From JAUVDZ01 sp964346325 (GTDB lineage: Bacteria; Patescibacteriota; Gracilibacteria; UBA1369; PNNO01): 13,847 nt of DNA. The stretch lies in contig CAYFUK010000031.1 in assembly GCA_964346325.1 (NCBI GenBank), positions 1 through 13,847 on the forward strand, written 5' to 3'. Of this stretch, positions 6,685 through 12,918 are shown in pieces; the first letter of the stretch is position 1, and each line of letters opens with the position of its first letter. The notes under the pieces are model-generated. The model did not search any database, was not told the DNA's origin, and worked only from the letters and a program-made list of their open reading frames with translations. Position numbers and translations under genes: made by a program.

Positions 6685-7697
6685 TTAATCGAACTTCTGT
6701 GTCACTGTCCAGTTTCCGTTTATTTCTTCATATAAATACCACCTTGATTCACCATTTGTAATTACTTCAACAGCAGCTTGATCTCCATTTAAATAGTGGA
6801 CATTAACATCGCTCAGATTATCAGTAATTCCGAGTTTTTCCAAAGCGCTTTTGTCAAAATCGGGAGTGGTCGGAGAGATAGGCTCTCTGTAATGTTTGAT
6901 TGTTTTGTCGGTTTCAATAAGAATGTCATCCTTGATTATTTCCTGAACTTTTTTTGTTGGGATTTCTTCGACAGGCTTTACAGTTTGCACAGGTTCGATA
7001 GTTTGCNNNNNNNNNNNNNNNNNNNNNNNNNNNNNNNNNNNNNNNNNNNNNNNNNNNNNNNNNNNNNNNNNNNNNNNNNNNNNNNNNNNNNNNNNNNNNN
7101 NNNNNNAGGCGCAGGCGTAACTTCAGGAGCTTGTAATGGTGCTATATTGGTAGTTGTTTCAGGTTCGGATTCCGTTTGAGTAGTTGGACCGCCTCCGGTA
7201 GAAACTTCAGGTTTTGGTTCGTGGGTTACCGTTTGCGATGGCGCGGAATCCTGCCGCGTATCAGTATCTCCATAATCAATAACAAGAGGTTTTATCTTTA
7301 CTTCTCTTTGCTCGGGGATTTCAACATCTTCGATTAAAGGGTCATCTTTAACTGTCGCAGGTTCGGTTGCCCGAGGTGCGGCAGGCGTCTCTCCATTTTG
7401 ATTCTCAGGAGAAAAATCCTCCTGCGGCATATCTATTTGTGCGTTTTGCAAAGCAAAAACTATAACAAAAACAGCCAGAATAGAGGCCGGAACTCCTATT
7501 AATTGCTTTTTCCATTTGCTCCAAAAAGACTGCTGCTCAGCATTTTGTGTCGAGGCCGGACCTTTCATCTGTTCGATTTTATATAAAAGCATTTCGCGCG
7601 TTGTAGCCCTGGAATGCTGATCCACTTCAATATTTTCAGCATTTTTTGCTTTAAGGAACAATTCCGTTATGTCGCTAAAGTAGCTGTTGTCGTGCAT
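6685..7697 (-). CDS. Single-pass membrane protein, likely anti-sigma factor; split by an assembly gap
   Basis: The gene starts at 7697, its ATG overlapping the sigma factor stop by one base (TAATG), a sign of translational coupling. Residues 1-65 are cytoplasmic and would bind the sigma factor; about 66-85 (LIGVPASILAVFVIVFAL) cross the membrane; then comes a long Pro/Glu/Thr-rich extracytoplasmic linker. The N run at 7007-7106 lies in this linker. A naive reading goes out of frame after it, but the sequence after the gap has an open frame reading QTIEPVQTVKPVEEIP, in the same style as the linker before it. The two halves are therefore one gene and the 100-N gap has an arbitrary length. The C-terminal domain (about 80 aa, ending ESRWYLYEEINGNWTVTQKFD minus its last residues) is probably the sensor; I do not recognise its family. 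The anti-sigma role is inferred from position and topology, since no zinc-binding or named ASD motif is visible. Confidence 0.75.
6970..7005 (-). repeat. 18-bp coding repeat (Q-T-x-x-P-V) at the edge of gap 1
   Basis: In minus sense, CAAACTATCGAACCTGTG (7005-6988) is followed directly by CAAACTGTAAAGCCTGTC (6987-6970), 13 of 18 bases identical, encoding QTIEPV and QTVKPV. More copies probably lie in the adjoining N run, which would explain why the assembly failed there. Confidence 0.55.
7007..7106. other. Assembly gap 1 (100 N)
   Basis: Exactly 100 N, the conventional placeholder for a gap of unknown size. It lies inside the anti-sigma-like gene and breaks its frame artificially. Confidence 0.95.
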
Positions 7698-8266
7698 TAT
7701 AGTTGTTTTAGGTCGTGTTTAGTCGGGAGTAATCCTTTAGCTTTTTTTAGAGTCCTAAAGACTTTAACACCGATATTTGAAACGGAAAGCCCCATAATAT
7801 CGGCTATTTCTATATTGGACAGACCTTCAAAGAATTTTAATCTCATAATTTCGCATTCATCTTCATTAAGGTGTTGCATCATCTCGTTTATTTGATCCTG
7901 CGCAAGTGAGCCTTCGGTTTTTTCTTTTTGATTCTGTGATTTATCGCTTATATTGTATGCTTCTTCAATCGGTATATGTTTTCGTTTATTGGTTTTTCGA
8001 TACCACTTGATCACATTATTGTGCGCTATTTTATAGAGCCATGAAGAGAACGGATAGCCCTGAAATTCAAAAGTTTTGATATTCTCGAGTGCATCCAAAA
8101 AAGTCTGGCTCGTTATATCGTGTGTTACATCTTTGTCGCCACCGCACCTGCGATAAATATACTTATAGATTTTTTCATAATATTTCTCATACAAAACAAG
8201 GAATCCGTCGGGATCTTTTTTTGCGTTTTCTATAAGCTGTTTTTCTTTTTTCAGGTCTTGTGACAT
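7697..8266 (-). CDS. ECF-type sigma-70 family RNA polymerase sigma factor
   Basis: 189 residues, typical of ECF (group 4) sigma factors. Region 2 spans about 22-92 (LYEKYYEKIYKYIYRR, HDITSQTFLDAL, FSSWLYKIAHNNVIKWYR), covering core binding and -10 recognition. A charged linker follows, then region 4 at about 128-178 (LNEDECEIMRLKFFEGLSN, IEIADIMGLSVSNIGVKVFR) with the -35-binding helix-turn-helix. Regions 1 and 3 are absent. A TAAGG (8279-8275) 8 nt before the ATG is a modest Shine-Dalgarno. Its stop overlaps the start of the membrane protein behind it, the classic sigma/anti-sigma arrangement. The regulon and stimulus are unknown; the upstream promoter looks like a housekeeping one, so there is no visible autoregulation. 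Confidence 0.92.
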   Translation of the reverse strand: MSQDLKKEKQLIENAKKDPDGFLVLYEKYYEKIYKYIYRRCGGDKDVTHDITSQTFLDALENIKTFEFQGYPFSSWLYKIAHNNVIKWYRKTNKRKHIPIEEAYNISDKSQNQKEKTEGSLAQDQINEMMQHLNEDECEIMRLKFFEGLSNIEIADIMGLSVSNIGVKVFRTLKKAKGLLPTKHDLKQL

Positions 8267-8316
8267 AAAATACGCCTTAGGATAAGCACTTTCCCATGCT
8301 TTTTAAGAAGGTGTAT

Positions 8317-8345
8317 TTTATAACAAACATCTCCCAACTTGTCAA
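8317..8345 (-). promoter_or_regulatory. Promoter of the sigma operon
   Basis: In minus sense, TTGACA (8345-8340), 17 bp, TATAAA (8322-8317): the strongest sigma70-type promoter in the window. It leaves a leader of about 44 nt that contains AAGCA...TGCTT, a small hairpin, and the TAAGG ribosome site. This gene thus has a leader, unlike several neighbours. Confidence 0.7.
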
Positions 8346-8420
8346 GGTTCATTTTGCGTTTATCTTGCAAACTTTCACTTTTTATAAGCAAAAAACCTCG
8401 CGTGCATTACAAAAATTTTG

Positions 8421-8485
8421 TAGCCAGGCTATGTGACCTAGCCAGGCTACCTAAGGTAGCCTGGCTACCACGCCTAGCCTGGCTT
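8421..8485. repeat. Four palindromes TAGCC[A/T]GGCTA at exact 18-bp spacing
   Basis: Copies start at 8421, 8439, 8457 and 8475. Each is an 11-bp odd palindrome; the first two have A in the centre, the last two T, and the last copy has one end change (T for A at 8485). The spacers are TGTGACC, CCTAAGG and CCACGCC, the middle one itself palindromic. The whole array is therefore also an inverted repeat centred near 8453. It lies in the 274-bp region between the divergent sigma operon and EF-P, ending 3 bp before a candidate EF-P -35. A second palindrome, TACAAAA-A-TTTTGTA (8408-8422), abuts it. It could be an operator array, an RNA hairpin cluster or a mobile palindromic element. Confidence 0.8.
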
Positions 8486-8487
8486 AC

Positions 8488-8531
8488 TTGCAATTCAACT
8501 CCGATTTCTATATATTTTTCCTGCATTTAAT
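8488..8531 (+). promoter_or_regulatory. Promoter region of elongation factor P
   Basis: TTGCAA (8488-8493), 17 bp, TATATT (8511-8516) would give an 18-nt leader without Shine-Dalgarno. A second -10-like box, TTTAAT (8526-8531), lies 9 nt before the ATG and would give an almost leaderless mRNA. I cannot decide between them. Confidence 0.5.
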
Positions 8532-8540
8532 CACATAAAC

Positions 8541-9067
8541 ATGGCAAATTTAACGGATCTCACAAAAGGGCGTATAGTAAAAATAAATGGCGAACCTTAT
8601 GTAATCACCTGGAGCGAATTTAAACGTAAAGAAGCGCAAAAACCCGTTATGCGCAGTAAACTTAAAAATATCAAAACAGGTCAGACTTTGGATAAAACTT
8701 TTTTGGCAGGGGAATCTTTTGAAATTGTTGATGTGCGAAGGCAAAAAGTGCAGTATCTTTATAAAGATGATTCCGCGGCTTATTTTATGGACGAGAACAC
8801 TTACGAGCAATTTGAGGTTCCTTTGGATATAATTGAGGATTCGGTTGAATATCTTATTGAAGGTGCCAGTATTGACGGTGTGTTTTTTGAAGGGAAAATG
8901 ATTTCTATCGAACTGCCTCCTAAAATGCAATTCGAAGTTAAAGAAACAACCCCCGGCGTTAAAGGCGATACGGCAAGCGGCGGCAAAAAACCGGCAACTC
9001 TTGAAACCGGCAAGGTTGTTCAGGTTCCGCTTTTTATAAACGAAGGGGATAAAGTTCGCATAAACAC
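8541..9067 (+). CDS. efp: Elongation factor P, 3' end lost in assembly gap
   Basis: The 175 visible residues cover the three-domain EF-P fold: N-terminal KOW-like domain (1-65), OB domain II (about 66-128) and OB domain III with the signature KGDTASGGKKPATLETGKVV (141-160). About 10 residues, usually ending in a TGEYVxRV-like strand, should lie in the N run; the frame after the N is not part of the gene. EF-P frees ribosomes stalled on polyproline, which fits the Pro-rich linkers encoded nearby. The domain I tip, which in E. coli reads KPGKGQA with modified Lys34, here reads KRKEAQKP (28-35), and ungapped alignment puts Ala32 at the modified position. The known Lys or Arg modifications may be absent or shifted. 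No modification enzyme is encoded in the window. There is no Shine-Dalgarno. Confidence 0.93.
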
Positions 9068-9167
9068 NNNNNNNNNNNNNNNNNNNNNNNNNNNNNNNNN
9101 NNNNNNNNNNNNNNNNNNNNNNNNNNNNNNNNNNNNNNNNNNNNNNNNNNNNNNNNNNNNNNNNNNN
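9068..9167. other. Assembly gap 2 (100 N)
   Basis: Exactly 100 N, a placeholder of unknown true size. It hides the EF-P C-terminus and part of the repeat that follows. Confidence 0.95.
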
Positions 9168-9198
9168 GTACTCGGTACCTCAAGGTACTCGGTACCTC
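9168..9198. repeat. Tandem palindromic repeat, 17-bp period
   Basis: GTACTCGGTACCTC occurs at 9168 and again at 9185. Each unit with its flanking AG forms AGGTAC-TCG-GTACCT, a 6-bp hairpin with a 3-base loop. The array starts at the gap edge and ends 3 bp before the cyclase stop, so it lies between convergent genes. More copies probably lie in the gap. It resembles in style, not in sequence, the array on the other side of EF-P. Confidence 0.65.
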
Positions 9199-9201
9199 TT
9201 C

Positions 9202-11214
9202 TTACTTCCCTTTCATCTCAAAAACGCCGTCCCAATCGGACGCAGGAGGGAAATCACGCAACACCTCACAGCGCTGACGGTATAACTTTGAAGGTCCGTC
9301 ATCAGGGTAAATCTCTAAAGCCGCATTAAATTCGGCAAGAGCATCGGCAAATTTGCGTTCGCCGTATAATTGCATTCCGGCATTGTACCGTTTCAAAAGT
9401 TCACGGCCTTCGCCGCTTAAAGCAGTATCGGCACGTCCTATAAGTTCATAAACGCGCACAGGCCTGGTTTTACCTTTCACGCGTAATAAGTCGAGCTTGC
9501 GCACAATAAATGCCGAACCTAAAGCCAAAGCTGTTGTCTCGCTTATCATCACACGTGTTTCGTACTTTTTGTTTGCGCCTTCAAGGCGTGAGCCAAGGTT
9601 AACTTCGTCGCCCAAAACCGTGTAGTCAAAGCGTTTCTCGGACCCCACGTTTCCCACTACAACATAGCCTGTGTTTATTCCAATGCGAAAGTCGGCAAGG
9701 GGTTTGCCTTCCGCCTTCCATTTTTTGTGAAGCCGCGGCAGACGTTCGCGCATTCGAAGTGCTGCTTCGCAGGCTATCCCCGCATGTCCCTCCATATCAA
9801 TTGGAGCACCAAAGTAAGCCACAATCGCGTCTCCTACATATTTGTCCAGAGTGCCGCCAAGTTCCATGATTATGTCAGTCATTTCACTTAAATAATCATT
9901 AATCTGGCTAACCAGTTCCTCGGGTTTCATACCTTCGGAGATTGTTGTAAAGTTGGCGATATCACTAAAAAAAACCGTTACATTCCGCTTTGTTCCGCCT
10001 AAATGCAAAAGGTCGGGATTTTTTAAAACCTCCCTCATAACATTAGGGCTTAAATATCGTCCAAAAGCGTCTTTTATGTACATTTTGTCGCGCAGCTCGG
10101 CAAAGTATTTGTATGCCAGGGTCGCAACATAAGCCAGTGCAATCGTTATAAAAGGGTAGATCATATTCGGTATCGTACCCCGAGCGTACATCAGGTGCGC
10201 ATAGCCGTAATACCCCCCGGCAATTCCCAAAATCACCGCACTTGCTATCCATATATTCAAAAACGAAAGTATAAAAGCAACCGCAAGAGCAAGCCCAATA
10301 ATCCATAAGGTTTCACTAAGTTGCGATTGATTTTGAAGATATTCCCGATCAAGAATTGTTTGGATTGTATTCGCGTGAATTTCAACTCCGGGCATCTGAA
10401 TGTCAGGATTTTTCGGAGTCGGGGCGTGATCCTGAACCATTTGGGTAGTTACGCCCACAAGCGCGATTTTATCGGTTAAATCGGGAGCATTTCCAAAATA
10501 AATATCTTTATAAGAAATTGAAGGATACTCATAAGGGTTGGCAAAATAATTTATCATTATTTCGCCGTCTTCAAGTGGAACTTCGTATGTATCAATTGCA
10601 GTTGGCGAGTACTGCTGAGCTATTTTTAAGGCAAAATTGTTTTCGAGCGGAGTTCGCCTTACTATCCCGTCCCTGTCGGCAAACGTGTTTACATTGCCCA
10701 CTGCCGCGTTTTCAGCAAAAAGTTGTATGGGATTTTTGCCTTCAATAGCCGCAAGCACAACATTACCGTATTTTTTCAGGGATTCGGAAAATGCGATGTC
10801 AGCGGGATGGGAGATCGCGGGATGATAAACTTCAAGTTTTTCCGCTATTTTTTCCGGATTTTTGTTTGTGATAACCTCTTCGATTTCTCTTTTTGAGACA
10901 GTGTTTGATTCTTCGGCGAAGGTCAAGTCAAAAGCCACAACTCTTGCTCCGGCTTCCTCTAATTTTTCCAGTACTTCTTTGTGATATGTCCGGGGCCAGT
11001 CCCAGTATCTTCCCAGACGGTTTTTTGTGTTATCCTGAATACTCTCATCGTCAATAGCAATAATTACAATTTTGTCGGACGGATTGTTTTTTGTGTAAAG
11101 GGAATCCGCTATTTTAAGGTGCCAGGAATTCAGGGGATTTATATATGCTAAAGCAGCAGCTAAAATCGCCGCAATAATTCCTATGCCTAAAGTGTAGATG
11201 AGTTTTTTGACCAT
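9202..11214 (-). CDS. CHASE2-domain class III adenylate/guanylate cyclase
   Basis: 670 residues. An N-terminal membrane segment (about 5-25) is followed by an extracytoplasmic CHASE2 sensor (about 30-295; IDDESIQ, RYWDWPRTYHKEVL, AFDLTFAEE, VGVTTQMVQDHAPTP), then three membrane segments (about 302-368) and a cytoplasmic cyclase domain (about 408-592). Catalytic residues are present: metal-binding D418 (FFSDI) and D462 (VGDAI), purine-selecting K458 and T532 (DYTVLGD), and transition-state N539 and R543 (VNLGSRLE). The Lys-Thr pair is typical of class IIIb enzymes making cAMP. A single TPR-like helix pair closes the protein (605-640). It should be an active sensor-cyclase; the ligand is unknown. 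No cyclic-nucleotide receptor is visible in the window. TAAAAT lies 6 nt before the ATG, so the mRNA is probably leaderless. The gene is alone, convergent with EF-P. Confidence 0.94.
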   Translation of the reverse strand: MVKKLIYTLGIGIIAAILAAALAYINPLNSWHLKIADSLYTKNNPSDKIVIIAIDDESIQDNTKNRLGRYWDWPRTYHKEVLEKLEEAGARVVAFDLTFAEESNTVSKREIEEVITNKNPEKIAEKLEVYHPAISHPADIAFSESLKKYGNVVLAAIEGKNPIQLFAENAAVGNVNTFADRDGIVRRTPLENNFALKIAQQYSPTAIDTYEVPLEDGEIMINYFANPYEYPSISYKDIYFGNAPDLTDKIALVGVTTQMVQDHAPTPKNPDIQMPGVEIHANTIQTILDREYLQNQSQLSETLWIIGLALAVAFILSFLNIWIASAVILGIAGGYYGYAHLMYARGTIPNMIYPFITIALAYVATLAYKYFAELRDKMYIKDAFGRYLSPNVMREVLKNPDLLHLGGTKRNVTVFFSDIANFTTISEGMKPEELVSQINDYLSEMTDIIMELGGTLDKYVGDAIVAYFGAPIDMEGHAGIACEAALRMRERLPRLHKKWKAEGKPLADFRIGINTGYVVVGNVGSEKRFDYTVLGDEVNLGSRLEGANKKYETRVMISETTALALGSAFIVRKLDLLRVKGKTRPVRVYELIGRADTALSGEGRELLKRYNAGMQLYGERKFADALAEFNAALEIYPDDGPSKLYRQRCEVLRDFPPASDWDGVFEMKGK

Positions 11215-11220
11215 CCTTAT

Positions 11221-11226
11221 ATTTTA
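11221..11226 (-). promoter_or_regulatory. -10 box of the cyclase gene
   Basis: In minus sense TAAAAT (11226-11221) is followed by ATAAGG and the ATG at 11214, placing the start of transcription on or next to the start codon. The -35 position holds only a T-run. AAGG directly before the ATG is too close to act as a Shine-Dalgarno. Confidence 0.5.
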
Positions 11227-11274
11227 GCATAAAAAAGGGCATAAAAAAAGTATCCTCTTCGCTTATAAGAATTC

Positions 11275-11317
11275 AACAGGCATTAATCGGTGTCGATAAT
11301 AAATGTTTTTGCCTGTT
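11275..11317. repeat. Inverted repeat upstream of the cyclase gene
   Basis: AACAGGCA (11275-11282) and TGCCTGTT (11310-11317) are perfect inverted copies separated by 27 bases. In plus sense T-rich sequence follows (TTTTTCTTTAATTT), but no plus-strand gene ends here. An operator for the cyclase or a chance repeat are both possible. Confidence 0.35.
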
Positions 11318-11334
11318 TGCTTTTTCTTTAATTT

Positions 11335-11372
11335 AAAAAACCGCTCAAACTTAAGAGTAAGTGTTTGAGCGG
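11335..11372 (-). terminator. Intrinsic terminator of the SLH lipoprotein gene
   Basis: In minus sense CCGCTCAAAC (11372-11363) pairs perfectly with GTTTGAGCGG (11350-11341), followed directly by six T (11340-11335). It lies about 68 nt past the lipoprotein stop and is the best terminator in the window. Confidence 0.85.
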
Positions 11373-11439
11373 CGGTATTGCGAATGACTGACAAATAGGT
11401 GTTACAAAAAGGAGAATTAGTGGAGGAGTTGTGTGGCCG

Positions 11440-12429
11440 TCAGTTCATGTGGATGTCTGACCGGTACAGGAAGTGTGCGGCCTCGCCCGTTGTGGGAACC
11501 GAGCTCAAGTCCCCGATTCCTTCCGGGAGCAGGCCGGCTTCGCACCAGGCATTGGCCCAGCCACAGGCCCAGTGTGCTTCGGTGCACAGGTCGGTGCACC
11601 CGGGTTCGACTTCCGGCAGGCCCACCATAACTGCCGTTGTCTTCATGACCTCACCCCAGGTCATTGTGTCATCGGGCCTAAAGTTTAGTTGGGCGGGGTC
11701 GAGGAGCCCTACGTCCAGCATTGAGGTTGTGAGAACGCACTCGAACGTGCTGTTCTCGACATCATCAAACTGCGACACGCAGTCCTCGATGGGCATGATG
11801 AGGTCGTGGTGGGTTCCGAGCAGCAGCTCGGAAAATTTCACTCTGCTGATCGGCTCCTGCATGTAGGCGCGCAGGTCCGCCGTATAGCTGTACCAGGCGT
11901 TCATCGTGAGCCTCTCGCCGGGTTCCGGCACGACGGGGACGAGCCCCTTATCGCAGACCGTTCCGAAGAACGGGCGGTACCACTCGTCTGCCAGGAAATC
12001 CGCGCAGTCGACGAACTCCCAGGGAACGAATCCCACCAGCCTGGTGATCAGTTTCCAGACCTCAGCCTGGTAGACTTCACGCTCGGGTTCGAAGCGGTCC
12101 GGCGTTCCGCTTCCCGTATCCACGCCCATTTCCACTGAATAGTGGAGGGCCCAGCACAGGTACTCGTCCACGCCCTCCACGCCGACGTCCTCGTAGTAGT
12201 CGGCGGCGGGGCAGTCGGCCCCGTAGTCGAGCTGAAAGCCCATCACCTCGTTCACGAGGTGCTGGAAAAGGATTCGCCGTGTGAGGTACTCCGGCCGGGT
12301 GTTCTGGTTGTGGTTCTGGTTGACGTTGTCGTGCTGGTTCGTGTTCTCGTTCTCCGATCCGACACTCCTCGCGCCGCAGGCGACAGTGCACATGCACAGG
12401 ATGGCGATCGTAAAAGTGGCATTTCTCAT
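11440..12429 (-). CDS. Cys-rich lipoprotein with degenerate S-layer homology (SLH) repeats
   Basis: 329 residues. The signal peptide (1-17) ends in TVAC, a near-lipobox, making C18 the probable lipidated residue. Next comes an Asn/Gln-rich tether (24-44, with NQHDNVNQNHNQN). The rest shows about four degenerate SLH-like units (about 78-136, 138-186, 215-273, 277-323), for example ALHYSVEMGVDTG, FEPEREVYQAEVWKLI and FRPDDTMTWGEVMKT. The mature part has ten Cys (73, 92, 142, 159, 217, 231, 278, 282, 289, 296), an even number, suggesting disulfides in an exported protein. SLH domains usually bind secondary cell-wall polymers; here lipid anchoring plus SLH suggests a surface protein. GC is about 60 % against about 40 % in the neighbours, and it has a strong GGGAGG site (12440-12435, 5 nt from the ATG), so recent transfer is likely. 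The SLH call rests on pattern recognition and is moderate. Confidence 0.75.
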   Translation of the reverse strand: MRNATFTIAILCMCTVACGARSVGSENENTNQHDNVNQNHNQNTRPEYLTRRILFQHLVNEVMGFQLDYGADCPAADYYEDVGVEGVDEYLCWALHYSVEMGVDTGSGTPDRFEPEREVYQAEVWKLITRLVGFVPWEFVDCADFLADEWYRPFFGTVCDKGLVPVVPEPGERLTMNAWYSYTADLRAYMQEPISRVKFSELLLGTHHDLIMPIEDCVSQFDDVENSTFECVLTTSMLDVGLLDPAQLNFRPDDTMTWGEVMKTTAVMVGLPEVEPGCTDLCTEAHWACGWANAWCEAGLLPEGIGDLSSVPTTGEAAHFLYRSDIHMN

Positions 12430-12539
12430 GTCTTCCTCCCTTTATGCCTTCTTTTTTAGAAGGCAGCTGTTTCCGTTAAAAGTTTTTGTGCCTCTTAATC
12501 TTAAGAGGCGTGCAACCCTAATTGCCAAAGATCAATCGA
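12430..12539 (-). promoter_or_regulatory. Structured 5' leader of the SLH lipoprotein
   Basis: The inferred leader of about 110 nt holds two perfect hairpins: GCCTCTTAA-2 nt-TTAAGAGGC (12490-12509, 9 bp) and GCCTTCT-5 nt-AGAAGGC (12446-12464, 7 bp), the second just before the GGGAGG ribosome site. Neither is followed by a T-tract in minus sense. They may protect the mRNA or control ribosome access; no known riboswitch is recognised. Confidence 0.45.
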
Positions 12540-12545
12540 AGCTTG

Positions 12546-12574
12546 ATTTTGCCATAATTATAATAAAATGTCAA
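12546..12574 (-). promoter_or_regulatory. Promoter of the SLH lipoprotein gene
   Basis: In minus sense a consensus TTGACA (12574-12569), a 17-bp AT-rich spacer and CAAAAT (12551-12546, 4 of 6). The promoter region is AT-rich although the gene is GC-rich, so the composition change falls near the start codon. Confidence 0.55.
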
Positions 12575-12648
12575 TAGCTGATTGGCTCTTTAAACAAGTC
12601 GGGTAAATTTTTTGTAAATTTTCAGCTTAAGCAAGGTAAAAACAGGAG

Positions 12649-12721
12649 TTTTCCAAAATGCACATTTGGAAAAGATAAAAAAGTGCGCATAATTGAATAT
12701 ATAACCAAACAAATATGCGCA
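12649..12721. repeat. Inverted repeats in front of the transposase fragment
   Basis: TTTTCCAAA (12649-12657) and TTTGGAAAA (12665-12673) form a perfect 9-bp hairpin with a 7-nt loop. A second pair, TGCGCAT (12684-12690) and ATGCGCA (12715-12721), includes the start codon of the fragment. They may belong to the left end of an insertion sequence or control its translation; no terminal repeat on the other side was found. Confidence 0.4.
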
Positions 12722-12918
12722 ACACAAATTATCTCTCAAAAGTTCTAAAATTGAAAGAGTATATTATTGAAAAAGTCGAAGACAAGGGAAAAGAAATGTA
12801 TGTATATTGTCACTCGGGAAGAAGGGGAATGTGGTTTAAAAATCAATATTCAAAAAAAGTGTGCGAAACAAAAATTAAAAAAATATCACACATGATGATT
12901 TCAAGGGGAAATCCATAG
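12715..12918 (+). pseudogene. Probable transposase N-terminal remnant (ISL3-like)
   Basis: 67 residues, MRNTNYLSKVLKLKEYIIEK at the start, then MYVYCHSGRRGMWFKNQYSK and TKIKKISHMM. This pattern (short LxL-K-x-K opening, a Cys/His/Arg-rich segment, a W-x-K turn, then a basic stretch before HMM) resembles the N-terminal DNA-binding region of ISL3-family transposases as I remember them from CPR genomes. This is recall, not a search. The catalytic DDE domain is missing: the frame ends after HMMISRGNP, and from about 12,890 on the minus strand reads as part of another gene. So the element is truncated, or was cut by a rearrangement. It could instead be a small basic DNA-binding protein. Confidence 0.45.

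Noticed and set aside
6978..7006. KLSNLCKL as the C-terminus of the anti-sigma-like protein
   Set aside because: Artefact of the arbitrary gap length; the neighbouring frame continues the linker pattern and has a full domain.
8421..8485. CRISPR array
   Set aside because: Units are 11-bp palindromes with 7-bp spacers, far too short for CRISPR, and no cas genes are present.
9168..9329. Apparent continuation of the EF-P frame after the N run
   Set aside because: EF-P should end within about 10 codons of the gap; the later residues come from a palindromic repeat and from antisense of the cyclase gene, in a frame set only by the arbitrary 100 N.
11596..11616. tRNA T-arm-like sequence (CCGGG-TTCGACT-TCCGG)
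   Set aside because: It lies inside the lipoprotein gene with no acceptor, D or anticodon stems around it; a chance match in GC-rich coding DNA.
11399..12459. Plus-strand ORFs over the GC-rich lipoprotein region
   Set aside because: Long shadow frames are expected in GC-rich DNA; the minus frame has a signal peptide, strong ribosome site and terminator.
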